Origin: Coniferiporia sulphurascens
Lineage: Eukaryota > Basidiomycota > Agaricomycetes > Hymenochaetales > Hymenochaetaceae
Direction: 5' to 3'
DNA length: 64,000 bases
Assembly (NCBI GenBank): GCA_002794785.1
Contig: NBBA01000003.1
Location: forward strand, 1,240,001 to 1,304,000
Shown here: piece after piece, positions 1 through 11,600 of the stretch
Numbering within the stretch: position 1 is the stretch's first letter
Layout of the letters: each line of letters starts with the position of its first letter
Program-made: the position numbers and the translations under genes
Notes under the pieces: model-generated
Database searches by the model: none
Told to the model about the DNA's origin: nothing
Seen by the model: the letters and a program-made list of their open reading frames with translations, nothing else

Positions 1-1550
1 AGTGCAGAGGATGTCCTTCTTCCCAGTCTGAAGAAGTGAGTGAAGTTGGCTTTCAGAAAAGCCATACATGTAACTCACGGGACATAATAGGCCAACTAAT
101 CCGATTCGTCAATCTTTGGATGCTCGTTACGATGTACACGAGCTCAAAACTGCGTGCCTCTTGGTTAATACTGCAGAGTATTGTCAAGTGACGGCATCAG
201 AGGTTTGTCTATGATACTTTCCTAAACGATAAGATTCAATAGCTGCTCTCTTATTAGCTCGAGGAAAGGATAATGGATAAGATTGCAACTGAGCTTAAGG
301 GCAGCATCTCGTTTCAGGCGGAACGAGACTTGTTTATCAGGTAAGCAGCTCGGGTTTATTTTGACACAATATTTCGCACGCTCACTGTAAATAGCGTTGT
401 TTCGTCGGCGATTCTTGTGCAACTGCGGGAATTGGAAGCGGCGATCGAGCCTTCATTCGACATGATGGCGAAGACGCAATGGTCTTCTATTGTGTCCGTC
501 AGCGGCCCGTCACAATATGTCGTTGGGTTGACAAAGAGCATCGACCAGGTTGTCGATACGATCAATCCTCTCATAGAGCAAAAGAGATACCTTCGTAATT
601 TCTTCGATAAAGCTGCTGCGTAAGTGAAATTGTGAAAGATGATATGGCAGCTAACTCCTGCCATTATAGTTTGATACTCGCTCGCTTCACGAATGCCCTT
701 GTGAGAAGTCGCCCGCTGAGAGAAATTGGAGCGGAACAAGTAGGCTTTCCAAAATCCCGGAGTTTGGATGCGTTTATAGATATCACTAGTTGCTATTGGA
801 CCTCCAAGAGATCAGGTCATGTTTACTAAAACTGCCAGGGGAATCATCAACGACTACATCGTGAGAAGCATTTTTTGACGAAAATAAACTATCTTTAAAT
901 ATACTTTCTATTTATAGTTTCGGTCGAAGTATCACAAAGAGTACAACGCGCTTGGAAACCTTGCTGAAAGTCATAATTCCTCCAGCGGTGGGTATAGCCC
1001 CTTCGATCTGTTTCGTTAGTTTACATATCCCGCATAGGACCCCCCTGAAGGATTCATTTTAAATTATACACTTCTCGTTGGGGACGCATCTTTTTCAAAT
1101 TTCCAAAAAGTTGGTGCTTCACCGATAGCCGATAAAGACGCTGTTAACGATATACTCTCTTGTAAGGTCTTGGACTTAAAGGGAACACCACGTGCCGAGC
1201 AGAACGACCTCTTGGATTCTTTCGTGACAATTGTAAGCACGAAGCCCGAGCTCGAGGCCACTTCATTCCTCTCGTCACTGGATATGGATCCACACTCGCA
1301 ACAAGTGGTTAACTTGGGCAGTCCAGCGGGGAGCCGTGTCCACCTTCCGTCGCTGCTGGCAAGCGCGAACAGCAGCACGGGTGCTGCGGAAGGGATATTC
1401 AGTGCGCTCGCATCGCCTCCGTTGAGCGGGCCATCGACAGGGTCGGAGGGGTCTCTGCGGGCCGGAGAAAATAATCAGAAAAGGGAAGTGTTTTCGGATT
1501 TGCGGAGGTTCGTTAGCTTTGGATTGCGCAGAGACAATGCACCATCCTGA
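1..1550 (+). CDS. VPS53: GARP complex subunit VPS53, C-terminal part (5' end outside window)
   Basis: Vps53 is a subunit of the GARP tethering complex, which receives endosome-derived vesicles at the trans-Golgi. The window opens inside an exon ending near base 36, and the reading continues through several short introns. Recognisable family blocks in order are ACLLVNTAEYCQVTA (about 150-200), SISFQAERDLFI (about 300-340), a long helical exon (394-619), then FTNALVRSRPLREIGAEQ (about 690-740), LLLDLQEIR (about 790-815), SITKSTTRLETLLKVI (about 930-985) and a LDLKGTPRAEQNDLLDSFV block (about 1,170-1,230). The last 100 or so residues are Ser/Gly-rich and look disordered. The stop is at 1,548-1,550. 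The N-terminal half of the protein lies upstream of the window, so nothing can be said about its start or promoter. The family call rests on several motifs in the right order. Confidence 0.88.
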
Positions 1551-1839
1551 TGGCTTTTCGATTTCCCGGATCTTCGCTGTATATTAATTCCCTATCCAAA
1601 CGGAATTGTCGGCTACTAAAACAATTGTGAACTTTGACTACAACAGTACTGTTAGTGAGTAGTTTGGGTATAACAAATTGTTCGAAGATGTCCGGAAGTG
1701 TAGGCAAGGCCGAATAGCTGATCAGATGAGAAAAAAATGTTCGAACAAGACTAGGGAAAATATACAAGTACAGTACATGTACAACAAACTTCCAACGACC
1801 CTAATCATACAGCTAATCAAGAAAAATCCAGAGCCGGAC
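1551..1839. other. Convergent intergenic region, VPS53 / membrane protein
   Basis: This stretch of about 290 bases separates the stop codons of two converging genes. It is AT-richer than the flanking exons and should hold both 3' ends. No additional gene is supported. Confidence 0.6.
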
Positions 1840-4800
1840 CTATTGTGAACCGCTCCCACTTCTACCGAAATTAATGAACGGTAACGGCAGAATACGAGTG
1901 CGGTTGCTCGAAGGTCGAGTACCGGGCTGATTTCCAGACTGAGTACCAGATTGCTCAGTTGGGGCTGGAGAATCCGTTTGACTAGGGGGACGCTGAGATT
2001 CAAGCGCTTGCGCGCGTACTTGTGCCAGACGTCGTCCGAAAGATGTCTGCGCGACATACGGACGTCTTTGCTCAGACAGTCCGAGATTCGGCGCACTCAT
2101 CTGGCGCATATGACTCGCACGTTCAAAATCAGGGGGGCGTATGATAGGCACATAGTCATACGAATGGGGAGTACTTGGTAGGGGTGGATGTCTAGGCAGG
2201 TGGAACCGAGCCACTCGGCTGGCGATGGCGTCCTCCTCATCCTCCTCAGACCTCATACTGAGATTGAAGTTGATATCCGACACCGACATAGGCAAAGAAT
2301 CCGTCGGCGACTCCTGAGACATCACCTGCATCTCTGCGGAGACCATAGAGAAAGGGTGTCGTGTAGAGTGAATAGTGTCGACCGCCGTAGTGGGTACAAG
2401 CTGGGAATCCCGGACCTGTCGTTGCGGGGGATCGACAGACAATGACAAAGTCCACAACCCGGTGGATGTCGATTGACTTGGTCCGCTCGATCCTTGGGCG
2501 TGACGAGACGCAGTAGATTTATCTTCGTTGCCGCTATGCGAAGCGGATTTATTGGAGCCGGAATGTCGCCGCGACCGGGATCGCGACGATCCCCGGAACG
2601 ATGCAGCGCCCGAAGAGGCGAAGTCCAGGAATGAGACTAGCATGTCCCTCGCGTGCGCACCCAGAGTTGCGGCATTTGAGGCCCTAGCCTGTAGAAAAGG
2701 ACGAAATAGGTCAGATATTGTGGTGAGTATATCGCGTCAATAAATTCTCACCTGATCAGATGGCTCTCTGTTCCGGGGCTGACTATGTTTCTCAAAGTCG
2801 ACTTGAAATGGTGACGTGCGAGGAATATCCAAATTCAGGAATGCTTGCTCACGGACAAAACTGCTGCTACGGCGATCCTGACCATCCCCAGGATATGTCC
2901 GCGCAAGGACACTCACCGGGGGACGGGCGCGTACGGGTCGTGGAGAAACAATAGGTACGCTCGTTATCACTGGCAAGTGTTGTCGTGAACTGGTCGAACT
3001 CGGCGATGTTGAAGAAGTGAACCAGGCGGACCATCGGCTCAATGAGATGCTCTTAGGTCGGTTCACATGTGATGTCGTGGGCACGGAGTCCCGGGGGATA
3101 TTGTCAAAGGAGGGCATGCTGACGATGCTTCCTCTTTTCTCCTGTCCGTGACCAACCCCAGAGTCTGTATCTTCGTCTTCCTCATCAACGTGCGCTATCT
3201 GTACTATGTTCTCGTAGACAGGAGCTGGCCGGTCATAAACTGAAACGGCGTGTGCCGAGCTCAGCCCTTGTCCAGGAACCGCATGCACAACGCGCTGCCC
3301 GTACGTGGACCAGCGACGATGATTATCAGGAAGTGCATGGGCTGCGCTCAGAGCTTTCAGTTTCCGTTCCTCGAAGAGTAGGTTCCTTTTCCGGCGTCTG
3401 TAGCAACATAGTAATAGAAGGATGATACTCAGAAGAATGAGGAATGCGAGAGACGATGCAACTGCGATAGCAGCAACTTCTCCTCGCGAAAAGCGGGAAA
3501 TAGCTATGGTCTGCGTCGACGGACTAGCCGATTGAACACTAGAAGTCATAATAAAAGTCAGCTTCGTGTGCGAAACCATCGATTATTACAATTGATATGC
3601 GGAACAAAAGAAGAGGGCTCCTAAAAAGAGAGCCTGTTCGCGCATTAATCGAAGGCCCCATACTTCAATGCAAAGAGCAACGTAAGTGTCCTCCTTGCCA
3701 TCCTCGAGGACGAAGGTCAGGGTAATAGGACAGACTTGACGCATGCCGCATTCGGTAAGGGACATCAAGGGCCAATGAATGAATGATGGGAAGAACTGTC
3801 ATTCAAAGCTCGTGAAACAGGAGCTTTCAGACGCGGGAGAAACGGAAGGCACGGAGGGGAGGAACTCGAAAAATAGCCGAAGAATTCCCTAACATACCTT
3901 TCTCCTCCGCTCACGACTGTGATGCCCATATTATCCAGTCCAAGGGTCTTGTTTTCAAGGTTTGTTATGGTGATTGTATGCGTTGCGTTCCGATCAAGCC
4001 CAGATGCATAGAAAAGAGTTGTATGCGTAAGAAATAAAGAATGACTGGATATTTGCTGTTGCTGGATGCGTGACGAAGTCGAATCGGAACTTAAGGAGAT
4101 GTTAAACAATCCCGATGTCGCATTCGTTAGACCGCTAAGTTCAACCGAAGAGCCTACACGGACAAGGTCAAATAGTCGAAGACAGGGGAGGAAGAGGGGA
4201 AGTCACCTTGGAATGAGTACTGAGCCTGATCACCGCTTGTTTGCGATAAATGACAAGTGTAGTCGCCCTCGGGAACCACCGATGAATCGTTCACGAAAGT
4301 CCACGAGCCTGTAAATTGCATTTCCATATCGTTGATCATCTCACTCGTAACCGAGGCACTAAGGGTCACAAATTGAATACGCTGACATGTTAGATACCCC
4401 GACAGCTCCGTACACGACGGAGCGAAATCAAGAGACGTGCTTACTCGGTAAGTCCAGTTGATACGGTTACTACGGCCCGATCAAAAATCATGGTGCCTAA
4501 AGAAGCCGAATCGTTTACTGCACCCGCCGTGTGTGCAGTAATGGAAAGAACATGATCTTGCTGGGCAAGCCCGGAGAGGGAAGCAAGCAGAACGGCAGTA
4601 GGGTCCGCAGTGCCATTCAACGTCCGAGCCGTGGAGAGACTGGAAGACATGTCCTCGTCATCGAGAGCAAGGGAGAAGCTGGAGCCGATAGCAAGCCCAT
4701 AGATTTGTATACCAGTACCTGCACAAAGATAGGATTAAAAATATAAATAAGTATGCCATTCTGGGGGAGAGAATGGCGATCTGGATGATCTCGTATCAAG

Positions 4801-5184
4801 GGGAGTCCATCAAATCCGGTGTTTTCAAAGGCGCCAATGGTAAGCAATGACTGTGCGGTGCTTGCGCGTGATCGCGTCGCCCGTGCGACTGCATCCGTAT
4901 CTCTCGGTACGGACAGAACGCGTGCCAGCCAGCGCACAGTGGAGAGAGAGAAACTTGCCTTTAAATGCTATTGAAAAGCTAGCTCCATCCATGCTTGTAA
5001 AGTGCAAGCTCGCATTGTGACCCACTTGTCCGGGGTACGCGTTGAATCCCGAGCCGTTGAAGTACTGGTTCCAGCCATCTTGAAGGTCGGGAGTAAGAGA
5101 GGGGGTGGTAATCGTAGGCGGTGAATAGACGATCTGAGGCGAAGTGTCGTCGACAGTGAAGTTGTATGCTATAACTTCAGCCAT
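1840..5184 (-). CDS. Single-pass membrane protein with extracellular beta-rich domains and a disordered cytoplasmic tail
   Basis: I do not recognise a named protein, but the architecture is typical of large basidiomycete single-pass membrane proteins. The start MAEVIAYNFTVDD (ATG at 5,184) opens a domain with the pattern FTVDDTSPQIVYSPP ... GWNQYFNGSGF, which resembles fungal galactose-binding-like ectodomains. Several exons follow with many N-glycosylation sequons (about 3,900-4,700), including the segment HTITITNLENKTLGLDNMGITVVSGG. A hydrophobic helix, VAAIAVASSLAFLILLSII (about 3,400-3,480), is followed by CCYRRRKR, a stop-transfer sequence. The remaining 350 or so residues are Ser/Pro/Arg-rich. 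The exon ending EPSDQ joins ARASNAATLG across an intron at about 2,697-2,751, which ties the tail to the ectodomain. No classical signal peptide is seen at the N-terminus. The gap at about 3,541-3,897 is unusually long for an intron here, so an exon may be missed. The stop is at 1,840-1,842. Confidence 0.65.
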
Positions 5185-5636
5185 GGATCGCAAGTTGGAG
5201 GCAAGCGCTCGAGATTGGGAATGGACATGAAGGAGCGAAGAAAAGGGATACAGCTTAGCGGAACACGAGCAGGCAGGCCTTCGAGGACTGCCGGCAGTGT
5301 GGGTTCAATGCCGGGAAGACGGCGGAGGAAGCGGAGGGTGAGATGGAACTGCTTCAAGCAGCGTCCATCACAAACATGCGTTCGAGTTCATAAGTTCGAC
5401 GAAGTAGCGTACATGTGCGGTTAAGGCGCTCTCAGCCCTATCGGCTCTTTTCCAGGTCACCTGCACGCCGGGCGTTCTGCATTCAGTTGGGATCGTTTCG
5501 CGACGCGCACCGTCGTCGCTGTTGTCGCCGAGCCTGGATTTGGTGGGAAGACGCGTCGCGTAGTCGCCAACAACCCGACGCCGACAAGCCGATCCGGTAC
5601 CCTTGCTCACTCTCTCCACTGTCGCTTGCGACGACT
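5185..5636. promoter_or_regulatory. Divergent promoter region, membrane protein / AAA+ protein
   Basis: The two start codons face away from each other across about 450 bases, so both promoters must lie here. The reading frames open in this interval look like GC-driven artefacts. I recognise no specific operator. Confidence 0.5.
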
Positions 5637-7223
5637 ATGGACCCTCCGACGGTGTCGTACTACCGCACCATACTCGCCAGAGCGCATGCCCTGCATCCAG
5701 GCTTGCTCGAAGATGAAGCCCTATTCCAGGCGCTCTTCCTTGTTCTTGTCGCGAAGCAAAAGCACCTTGTCGTTCGCACACCAGAAGAGTATATTTCCAG
5801 AGTGCTAAAGCAGGTTGTGAATGTGAGCTGTCTTTTGGCTGTTCGATGGGAATGGTGTGCTGGGGGATAGATTAAATGCGGATTTATTATTATCTAAAAA
5901 GTCCGCCAATTCTAATGCGCCGCCTTCTTACAGATCCTCCACACACTATTCAGTCTTTCCGTCGTGAAGCTCAAACTACGCCAATCCGACAAACTCTCTC
6001 CGGATGAGTTCCTGCGACTTCTGTTCCTACAAAGCCACTTCGATGGACACGCTATGTCGCAGACAAGCTCCCGAAAAACACCCACTGGGGCCAGCAGCCA
6101 CGCATTTGTGTTCAAGCGTTCGAGTTCATACCCAACATCCGCGGGGCTGGTCGTCCCCGAAATAGATGAGGTACATGATAATCTCCAATTAGGTGTTTCG
6201 GAGAACGGCATGCATTCCCCGATGCGTAGTGTGATGTATCATGAACGACATAGTTTATTGCGTGCTCAAACAGATCCAACACCGTCCGTCCTGCACGGTG
6301 AAGGGACACGGCTGTCTGGTATGGAATCAAAACTGCTTCCTCAGGTTGTAGCTGTCTCTGGACTAGAATATACTTCGGGGCAAGTGCAGTCCGCGTTATG
6401 GACGATGATGTCGGAACGTAGGATATCCCTCGGCCATGATCACCAGAGGTCCGGTCAACTGTCCGAAGAAATGTGGGCATTACCCGCGGACTTTTGCCTC
6501 GTGTACGTATGTCCGTCAGGAAACGGTTGTGAGCGCCCACCTCTGCACAAGAGCCTTGTACGTACGAAGGACTATGATGGCATGTTGTAACTGATACCTC
6601 GACACCTGATCAGGTTGACAGGTTCGCAATGATTGTCGAGGTCTATCCGTCTGTAGGGAGCGCCTTTCTCGACAGCCGAGCGCCCCCGCCATCGCCCAAG
6701 GGCCTTGATGTCCTCCCTCCAAAATCGATCATCTCATTATCGGTAGGGATCTGTCTCGTCATTTGACATATAGCCCGCAGTAATTCAGTTGGCGTTGCAG
6801 GAACTTGCCGACCTCCGTCTCCTCGCGGGACCCGTGCATACGCACATCAGCGGGACGCTTGACCTCTACCTCTCTGATCTCCTTGGTGCCGCAAGACACC
6901 ATCCACACCTCGACGGCACGCTTCTCACGGCGCGATGTCGCGCAGAGGCTATAGATCTTCTACGCGCGTGGCGAGTTCTCTTCGGTCCTGCGCAAAGCAG
7001 ACGCAGTCGCATGCCCTTATCGCTCAGCGTGACCGATGAAGATGTTCGCAGAGTATTTGTCCGAGCTGTGCAACATCGATTGCGCGTGCTTGATGGACCG
7101 CAACAAGAAATCTTAGCGAGTCTGTATTTTACAGCGTCCGAAAAGTCCGTTCAGCATGTGGAATGGGCGGCCGGTAGGAGATCCGTCAAGGAGATTTTGA
7201 AGGAAATTGTCGATCTGGTTTGA
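5637..7223 (+). CDS. Putative magnesium-chelatase-like AAA+ protein
   Basis: The ATG at 5,637 begins MDPPTVSYYRTILARAHALHPG. The exon runs to about 5,819 and continues after an intron with ILHTLFSLSVVKLK (about 5,935). The central part has the pattern LLPQVVAVSGLEYTSGQVQ ... WALPADFCLVYVCP ... LVDRFAM, which resembles the ATPase-core block of fungal proteins annotated as magnesium chelatase-like. The intron at about 6,557-6,614 joins HKSL to VDRFAMIVEVY, and another near 6,742-6,787 joins to LALQELADLRLLAGPVHTHIS. The C-terminal lid-like part (LTARCRAEAIDLLRAWRVLFG ... TDEDVRRVF) is helical. I do not see a Walker A motif, so ATPase activity is not established. Fungi make no chlorophyll, so any role would be something other than the chelatase of photosynthesis. 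The gene converges on RPR2 with only about 50 bases between stop codons. Confidence 0.5.
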
Positions 7224-7274
7224 TCGTTCCGTGCGCTTTCGATGTTCCGTCAAAGTCGTCGGACCAGGCCGAGT

Positions 7275-8245
7275 CTACTTCGCGTCACCCTCATGCTTTT
7301 CAATAACACGGTCATTTCCAACGTATAGGATGTGTCCCTCTCTCGCGAAGAACGGTGTAGGACGCGGCTGGATTGGACATTTCCTTCTGCGTGTCCGGCG
7401 GCGATTAGGAAATTCCTTTAAGTCACTTTCGTTTTTCCTGGGCTCTTCCGTCAGTAATACGTTCGGAAGTGCGTTAACCTGCTGACACGTAGGGTCGACA
7501 TCCATGGTATCCGAGTTACTGACGTATCGTTCGTCTAAGTGCGACGGCGATATTGTGCAGGATTGCCCTTCTGTGGGAGGGGCCGGGACACGACGCGAAA
7601 TAGAGCAATTCATACACGTGTAGTTTACCGCGTGTCCATGGGATGGTAGTGCTAATTAAAAGATGTGAGCGTCTGAGAGTGGGAAATATAGATACCGGGT
7701 GCAAATGAAAACATGATACACACGTTTGACGCGGACCTTTGCAGTCACCCCTGGCACGAGGATGCCGTTGCAGCCCTTGCACAGCGTACGCTTTACAGAC
7801 GGGTCCCTGAAAAAAAGTCTTTTTAATGAGCAAGAAAAACAAAACAATGCGACTTTGCCGGCATGTGCGCACTGACCGCAACTCACATTTTCACATTGGT
7901 CTTCTGTCCGATTATCTTCATCGACTTCACATAACTGCGTGAGAGGTCGCGAGCCGTCGCCTTCCGCCTTGCTGGCCTCTTTCGCGAGTCCTCCGCGTTT
8001 TTAATAGCATCATCGCTGGTCATTGCCTCGCCCTCTTGAGTTTTGGCGCAGCCTTCCAGTTGCTTACCCTTGCCATTTGCTTTTGTCGACTGAGCAGAGG
8101 CGTCAGGTGGGATCGTCTGTGTGTGCGCCTCGGCGAGTCCATTCAGGTATGTGCTTGCCTGGTAGAGGAAGTTCAAACGCTGGATTATGTCTCGGTTGGG
8201 AATGCTGTTGGGATTCGGGATGTCGTCTTTGTTTTTCTTGGCCAT
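7275..8245 (-). CDS. RPR2: Ribonuclease P protein subunit RPR2 (Rpp21 family)
   Basis: Rpr2/Rpp21 is the zinc-ribbon protein subunit of nuclear RNase P, which trims the 5' leader of pre-tRNA. The start MAKKNKDDIPNPNSIPNRDIIQRLNFLYQAS (shortened here: MAKKNKDD at 8,245, then NRDIIQRLNFLYQAS) is characteristic. A basic helix ends in RDLSRSYVKSMKIIGQKTNVKM. The first intron (about 7,811-7,888) joins this to DPSVKRTLCKGCNGILVPG, with the first CxxC. The second intron (about 7,656-7,728) leads to SHGHAVNYTCMNCS, the second CxxC pair, completing the zinc ribbon. The remaining 100 residues, up to the stop at 7,275, are charged and include RRRTRRRK. The nearest in-frame ATG matches the family start, so I prefer it to the non-ATG extension upstream. 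Confidence 0.87.
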
Positions 8246-8647
8246 TTGGCAGGTTTTGTTGTACAAATGAAAGTAAACGAATTCAGCGCGAATCTAACTG
8301 TTAGAGACGCGGCAGGCCTAAACTGGATTAAGCACACATCATAAAGAGTATATTTGTGTGCGCTAGGCGGCTCAGCCCCAGACTTCTTTACAATGTGCTC
8401 CTTTCCCCTAAATCACTTATGTCCTCAGGGGGTACAGTACCTGACGAAACGGACCCCCGTTATATGCTTTATGAAACTGCTCTTCGAATTTGTTGCTACA
8501 ATATGTGCAATAATACATGCGTGAATGTCTACTATATGATGCTCGGTCCAATGATTTACAGCATGATAACTCATCCTCATCACCTTACCATTAAAATGCA
8601 GAAAATGGAAGCGACGTACAAGGAACTAGGAAGTTGTGACTGGATAT
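8246..8647. other. Intergenic region between RDH54 3' end and RPR2 start
   Basis: About 400 bases that should carry the RPR2 promoter and the RDH54 terminator region. It is AT-rich around 8,460-8,620. No further gene is supported. Confidence 0.5.
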
Positions 8648-11600
8648 TCACTCGCACACCTTCGATGACTTTTCAAAAAGGAAACAAATTGTGCCGCCTG
8701 GGATCGTATCCGAGAGAGTATGTCCGAGCTGCTCTGGGTCCGTCGTATCCTGGTGGACGGTGACGCCGTCTGAAACACTTGAGGGCTTAAAGATAGTAGC
8801 TTGTAGTGTCTCGTCCAATATGCTGCCCTGTTTCGAACCATCTAAACAGTTGATGTGGGTCCATTCACCGAGTGAGGCTAATTCCGCCTTTTTCTTCTTT
8901 GCAAGCTGAGGAAGACATCCTTTAGTACTATCATCAGTGCACCCGAACAATGTCATAACGAACCGCCTTTTCTATAATGGCAGCTTCTTCGGGCCTATGG
9001 AGTGAAGCCTTACGGAACCCAAGCTCTTGCGGATGATCCATATCATCGAGTTCTTCGCTGCTTAGATTACTCTGTGTATCGTCCAATGGCTCCTCTTCCT
9101 CCTCCTCGGAGTTTTCTTTACGCGTGCGGTAGCACATGCACCCGAGAAGCTCATGCGTATGACAAGCCGTTCGATGGTGAAAGGTGAAGAGGTCCCGCAG
9201 CTAGTGAAGAATGGCCAATCAGAAGCGTTCTAGAGCGGGGATAAAATCAACTCACATCCTTGTGAGTGAATGAGTCCGACTTCGAATTACCCCCTCCATC
9301 GGATGTACCCTTCGAGCCGACGTTAGTCACTGAGACGGGCGGAACATTTATGCTTTCACCTTGCCCATCAATGCTAAGCATGGAAGTATCAGTTCCATAG
9401 CGCTACTGCTAGGATAATTACTCACAGTCGCTTAATCCGAGCTTCGTCACTTGTCGTTGAAATATTTTTTCTGTAACTTCCATTAAAATGTGCAGTCGTA
9501 ATTTGATGAAACGACGCACCATCTATCGTGCCAGCAGTTAGAAGTCGGTAGATGAAGACTGGTCGTTTCTGGCCGTCCCTATTGGAATATCTCAGTTAAA
9601 TAAATGTTTTAAGGATGAACGAATCTACGGACCGATGGATACGCGCCATTGACTGTAGATCATGACTTATGCATAATAAGGCAGTGTCAAATCACAGTAT
9701 GTTTGACCACAACTTACCTAGGGTTCCAGTCGCTGTCTATGAGGCATAACCGAGATGCTCCGATGAGATTGAGACCGACACCTCCAGCTTTGGCACTAAG
9801 CAGGAAAAGGACTTTCCCAACATGTCAGAAAGATGATAGTAGTCAGGCTATGGAGGCAACTCACAGATCCTCGCCTGCGGCGCCTTATTAAAATCGTCGA
9901 CGTATTCTTGGCGTTTGGCCACTGGCGTCTGCCTGTCCCATCCTTAATTAAATAATGGTCAAGTCCGTACGGAATAAATTCACACTCACCCGTCTAAGCG
10001 CAGAAAAGAGTATTTCTTTTTTTTGCAGAAAGTCTCGATGACGTCGAGAGTAGAAGTATAATGAGAGACTAGTATGCACTTTTCCTCCGTCTCCTAATAA
10101 ATTATGACTCGAAAAGTTAGGAAGTGCTAAGGGACATAAATGGTTCACTTTACCTGCCGTAGGTAGTTCAGAATTTTCGATAGAGCGTGCAATTTTCCTA
10201 CGGGAAGGGTTATAGTTATATTGCCCATTCTTATGGATTGCCTTTAACATACCGCTAAGCTCTACATTTTCCGGGCGCGCATTATTGGGAAGCATCTTCA
10301 ACGCGTCCTCAAATGACTCGTTCGCCTCTAGGTCTTCGTCGGCCCCAGTCAGTTTAGTCTTTCTTTTCTCTAATGCAGCCTTAAATAGAATGGGACTGTT
10401 GCTAAGCTTGGTAAGTAGTTGAATCATGGCCAGCGATCGCGCCATAGACCCGCGAACGAGCGCGGATAGGACTTCGGGCTGCAGGATTTTGGTGAACATC
10501 GCTTTTTGGAGAGTGCTCGGGGTAACAAAGACAACGTATTCGTCTGATAAAACCAGAGTCATTCTTGTCGTGGCATCAATGATGCCCAGTGGTGCTTACA
10601 TTTGGGGGGCAAGTAATTCTTGAGAATGCTCGCGTCCCGACGAAGCACAAAACTCTTAGCCACTGTTTGAAGCTGCCAAATTTATAAGTTCACGGAAATA
10701 AATTCTAACTGTGCCTATTACCTGTTCATGACGAGCCTCGCCAATTTCCAGCTCCTTAGCCGAGCAACCGGGGGCCCTGCTTTTTAGGATCGGGGTCTCA
10801 AACACTTTACGGAAAACGGAATAATCATCTTTCAAGAATATCAGCGGAAGGACGCAAATATATACTATGCATTGTATCGTTGGACTAACCAAGAAGACCC
10901 GGGTTGCAAAAATCAGCCATGGCGTGGAATTCGGAAAGGTCATTCTGGATCGGCGTCCCAGACAAAATTACCCTGCGAGATGTTGGCAGAAGGTCAAACA
11001 TTGTTGATGTTTTATTATTTGCAGACTTCAGTCGATGACCCTCGTCACAAATGATGAGACCGATCTGAGGTCTGCACATCACATCCCGTCAGGTGACAAA
11101 CCCGAATGAAATTACATGCAGCCCTTACATGCAATATGACAAGTCTTTTCTAAAATACAAATCAGTGACTTCGGAAAAGCTGTTCAAAAATAGTCGCAAC
11201 TCACATAACCGAGCGAAGCTTCTCGTAGCCTATAATAAGAACTTGATGGATTTTCCTAATGAAACAGGACATCAATATTTGGATCGTTTACATGGCCATC
11301 CCGACGAACGAATTTTGGAAACGCTTTATGACCGCTTTGTCCTTGTCTCCAACAAGAATACCGACGCGGTCTTTCCCAAGCCTATTAACACATGATAAGC
11401 GTGCTGTTCGCCCCGATGAGACAGAGACGACGCACCATTTGTGGAATTCTTTTTTCCAGTTCTATTGAATATAATAGCGGGCGTTGTCAGTATAATCAAC
11501 GAACGCGATTCGAGGTGACAAGCTAGGCGACGCACTACTATGAGGGAAACGGGGCAGACTATCAGGACTCTCCCCACACCCGGACTCCCAAAGTAAGGAC

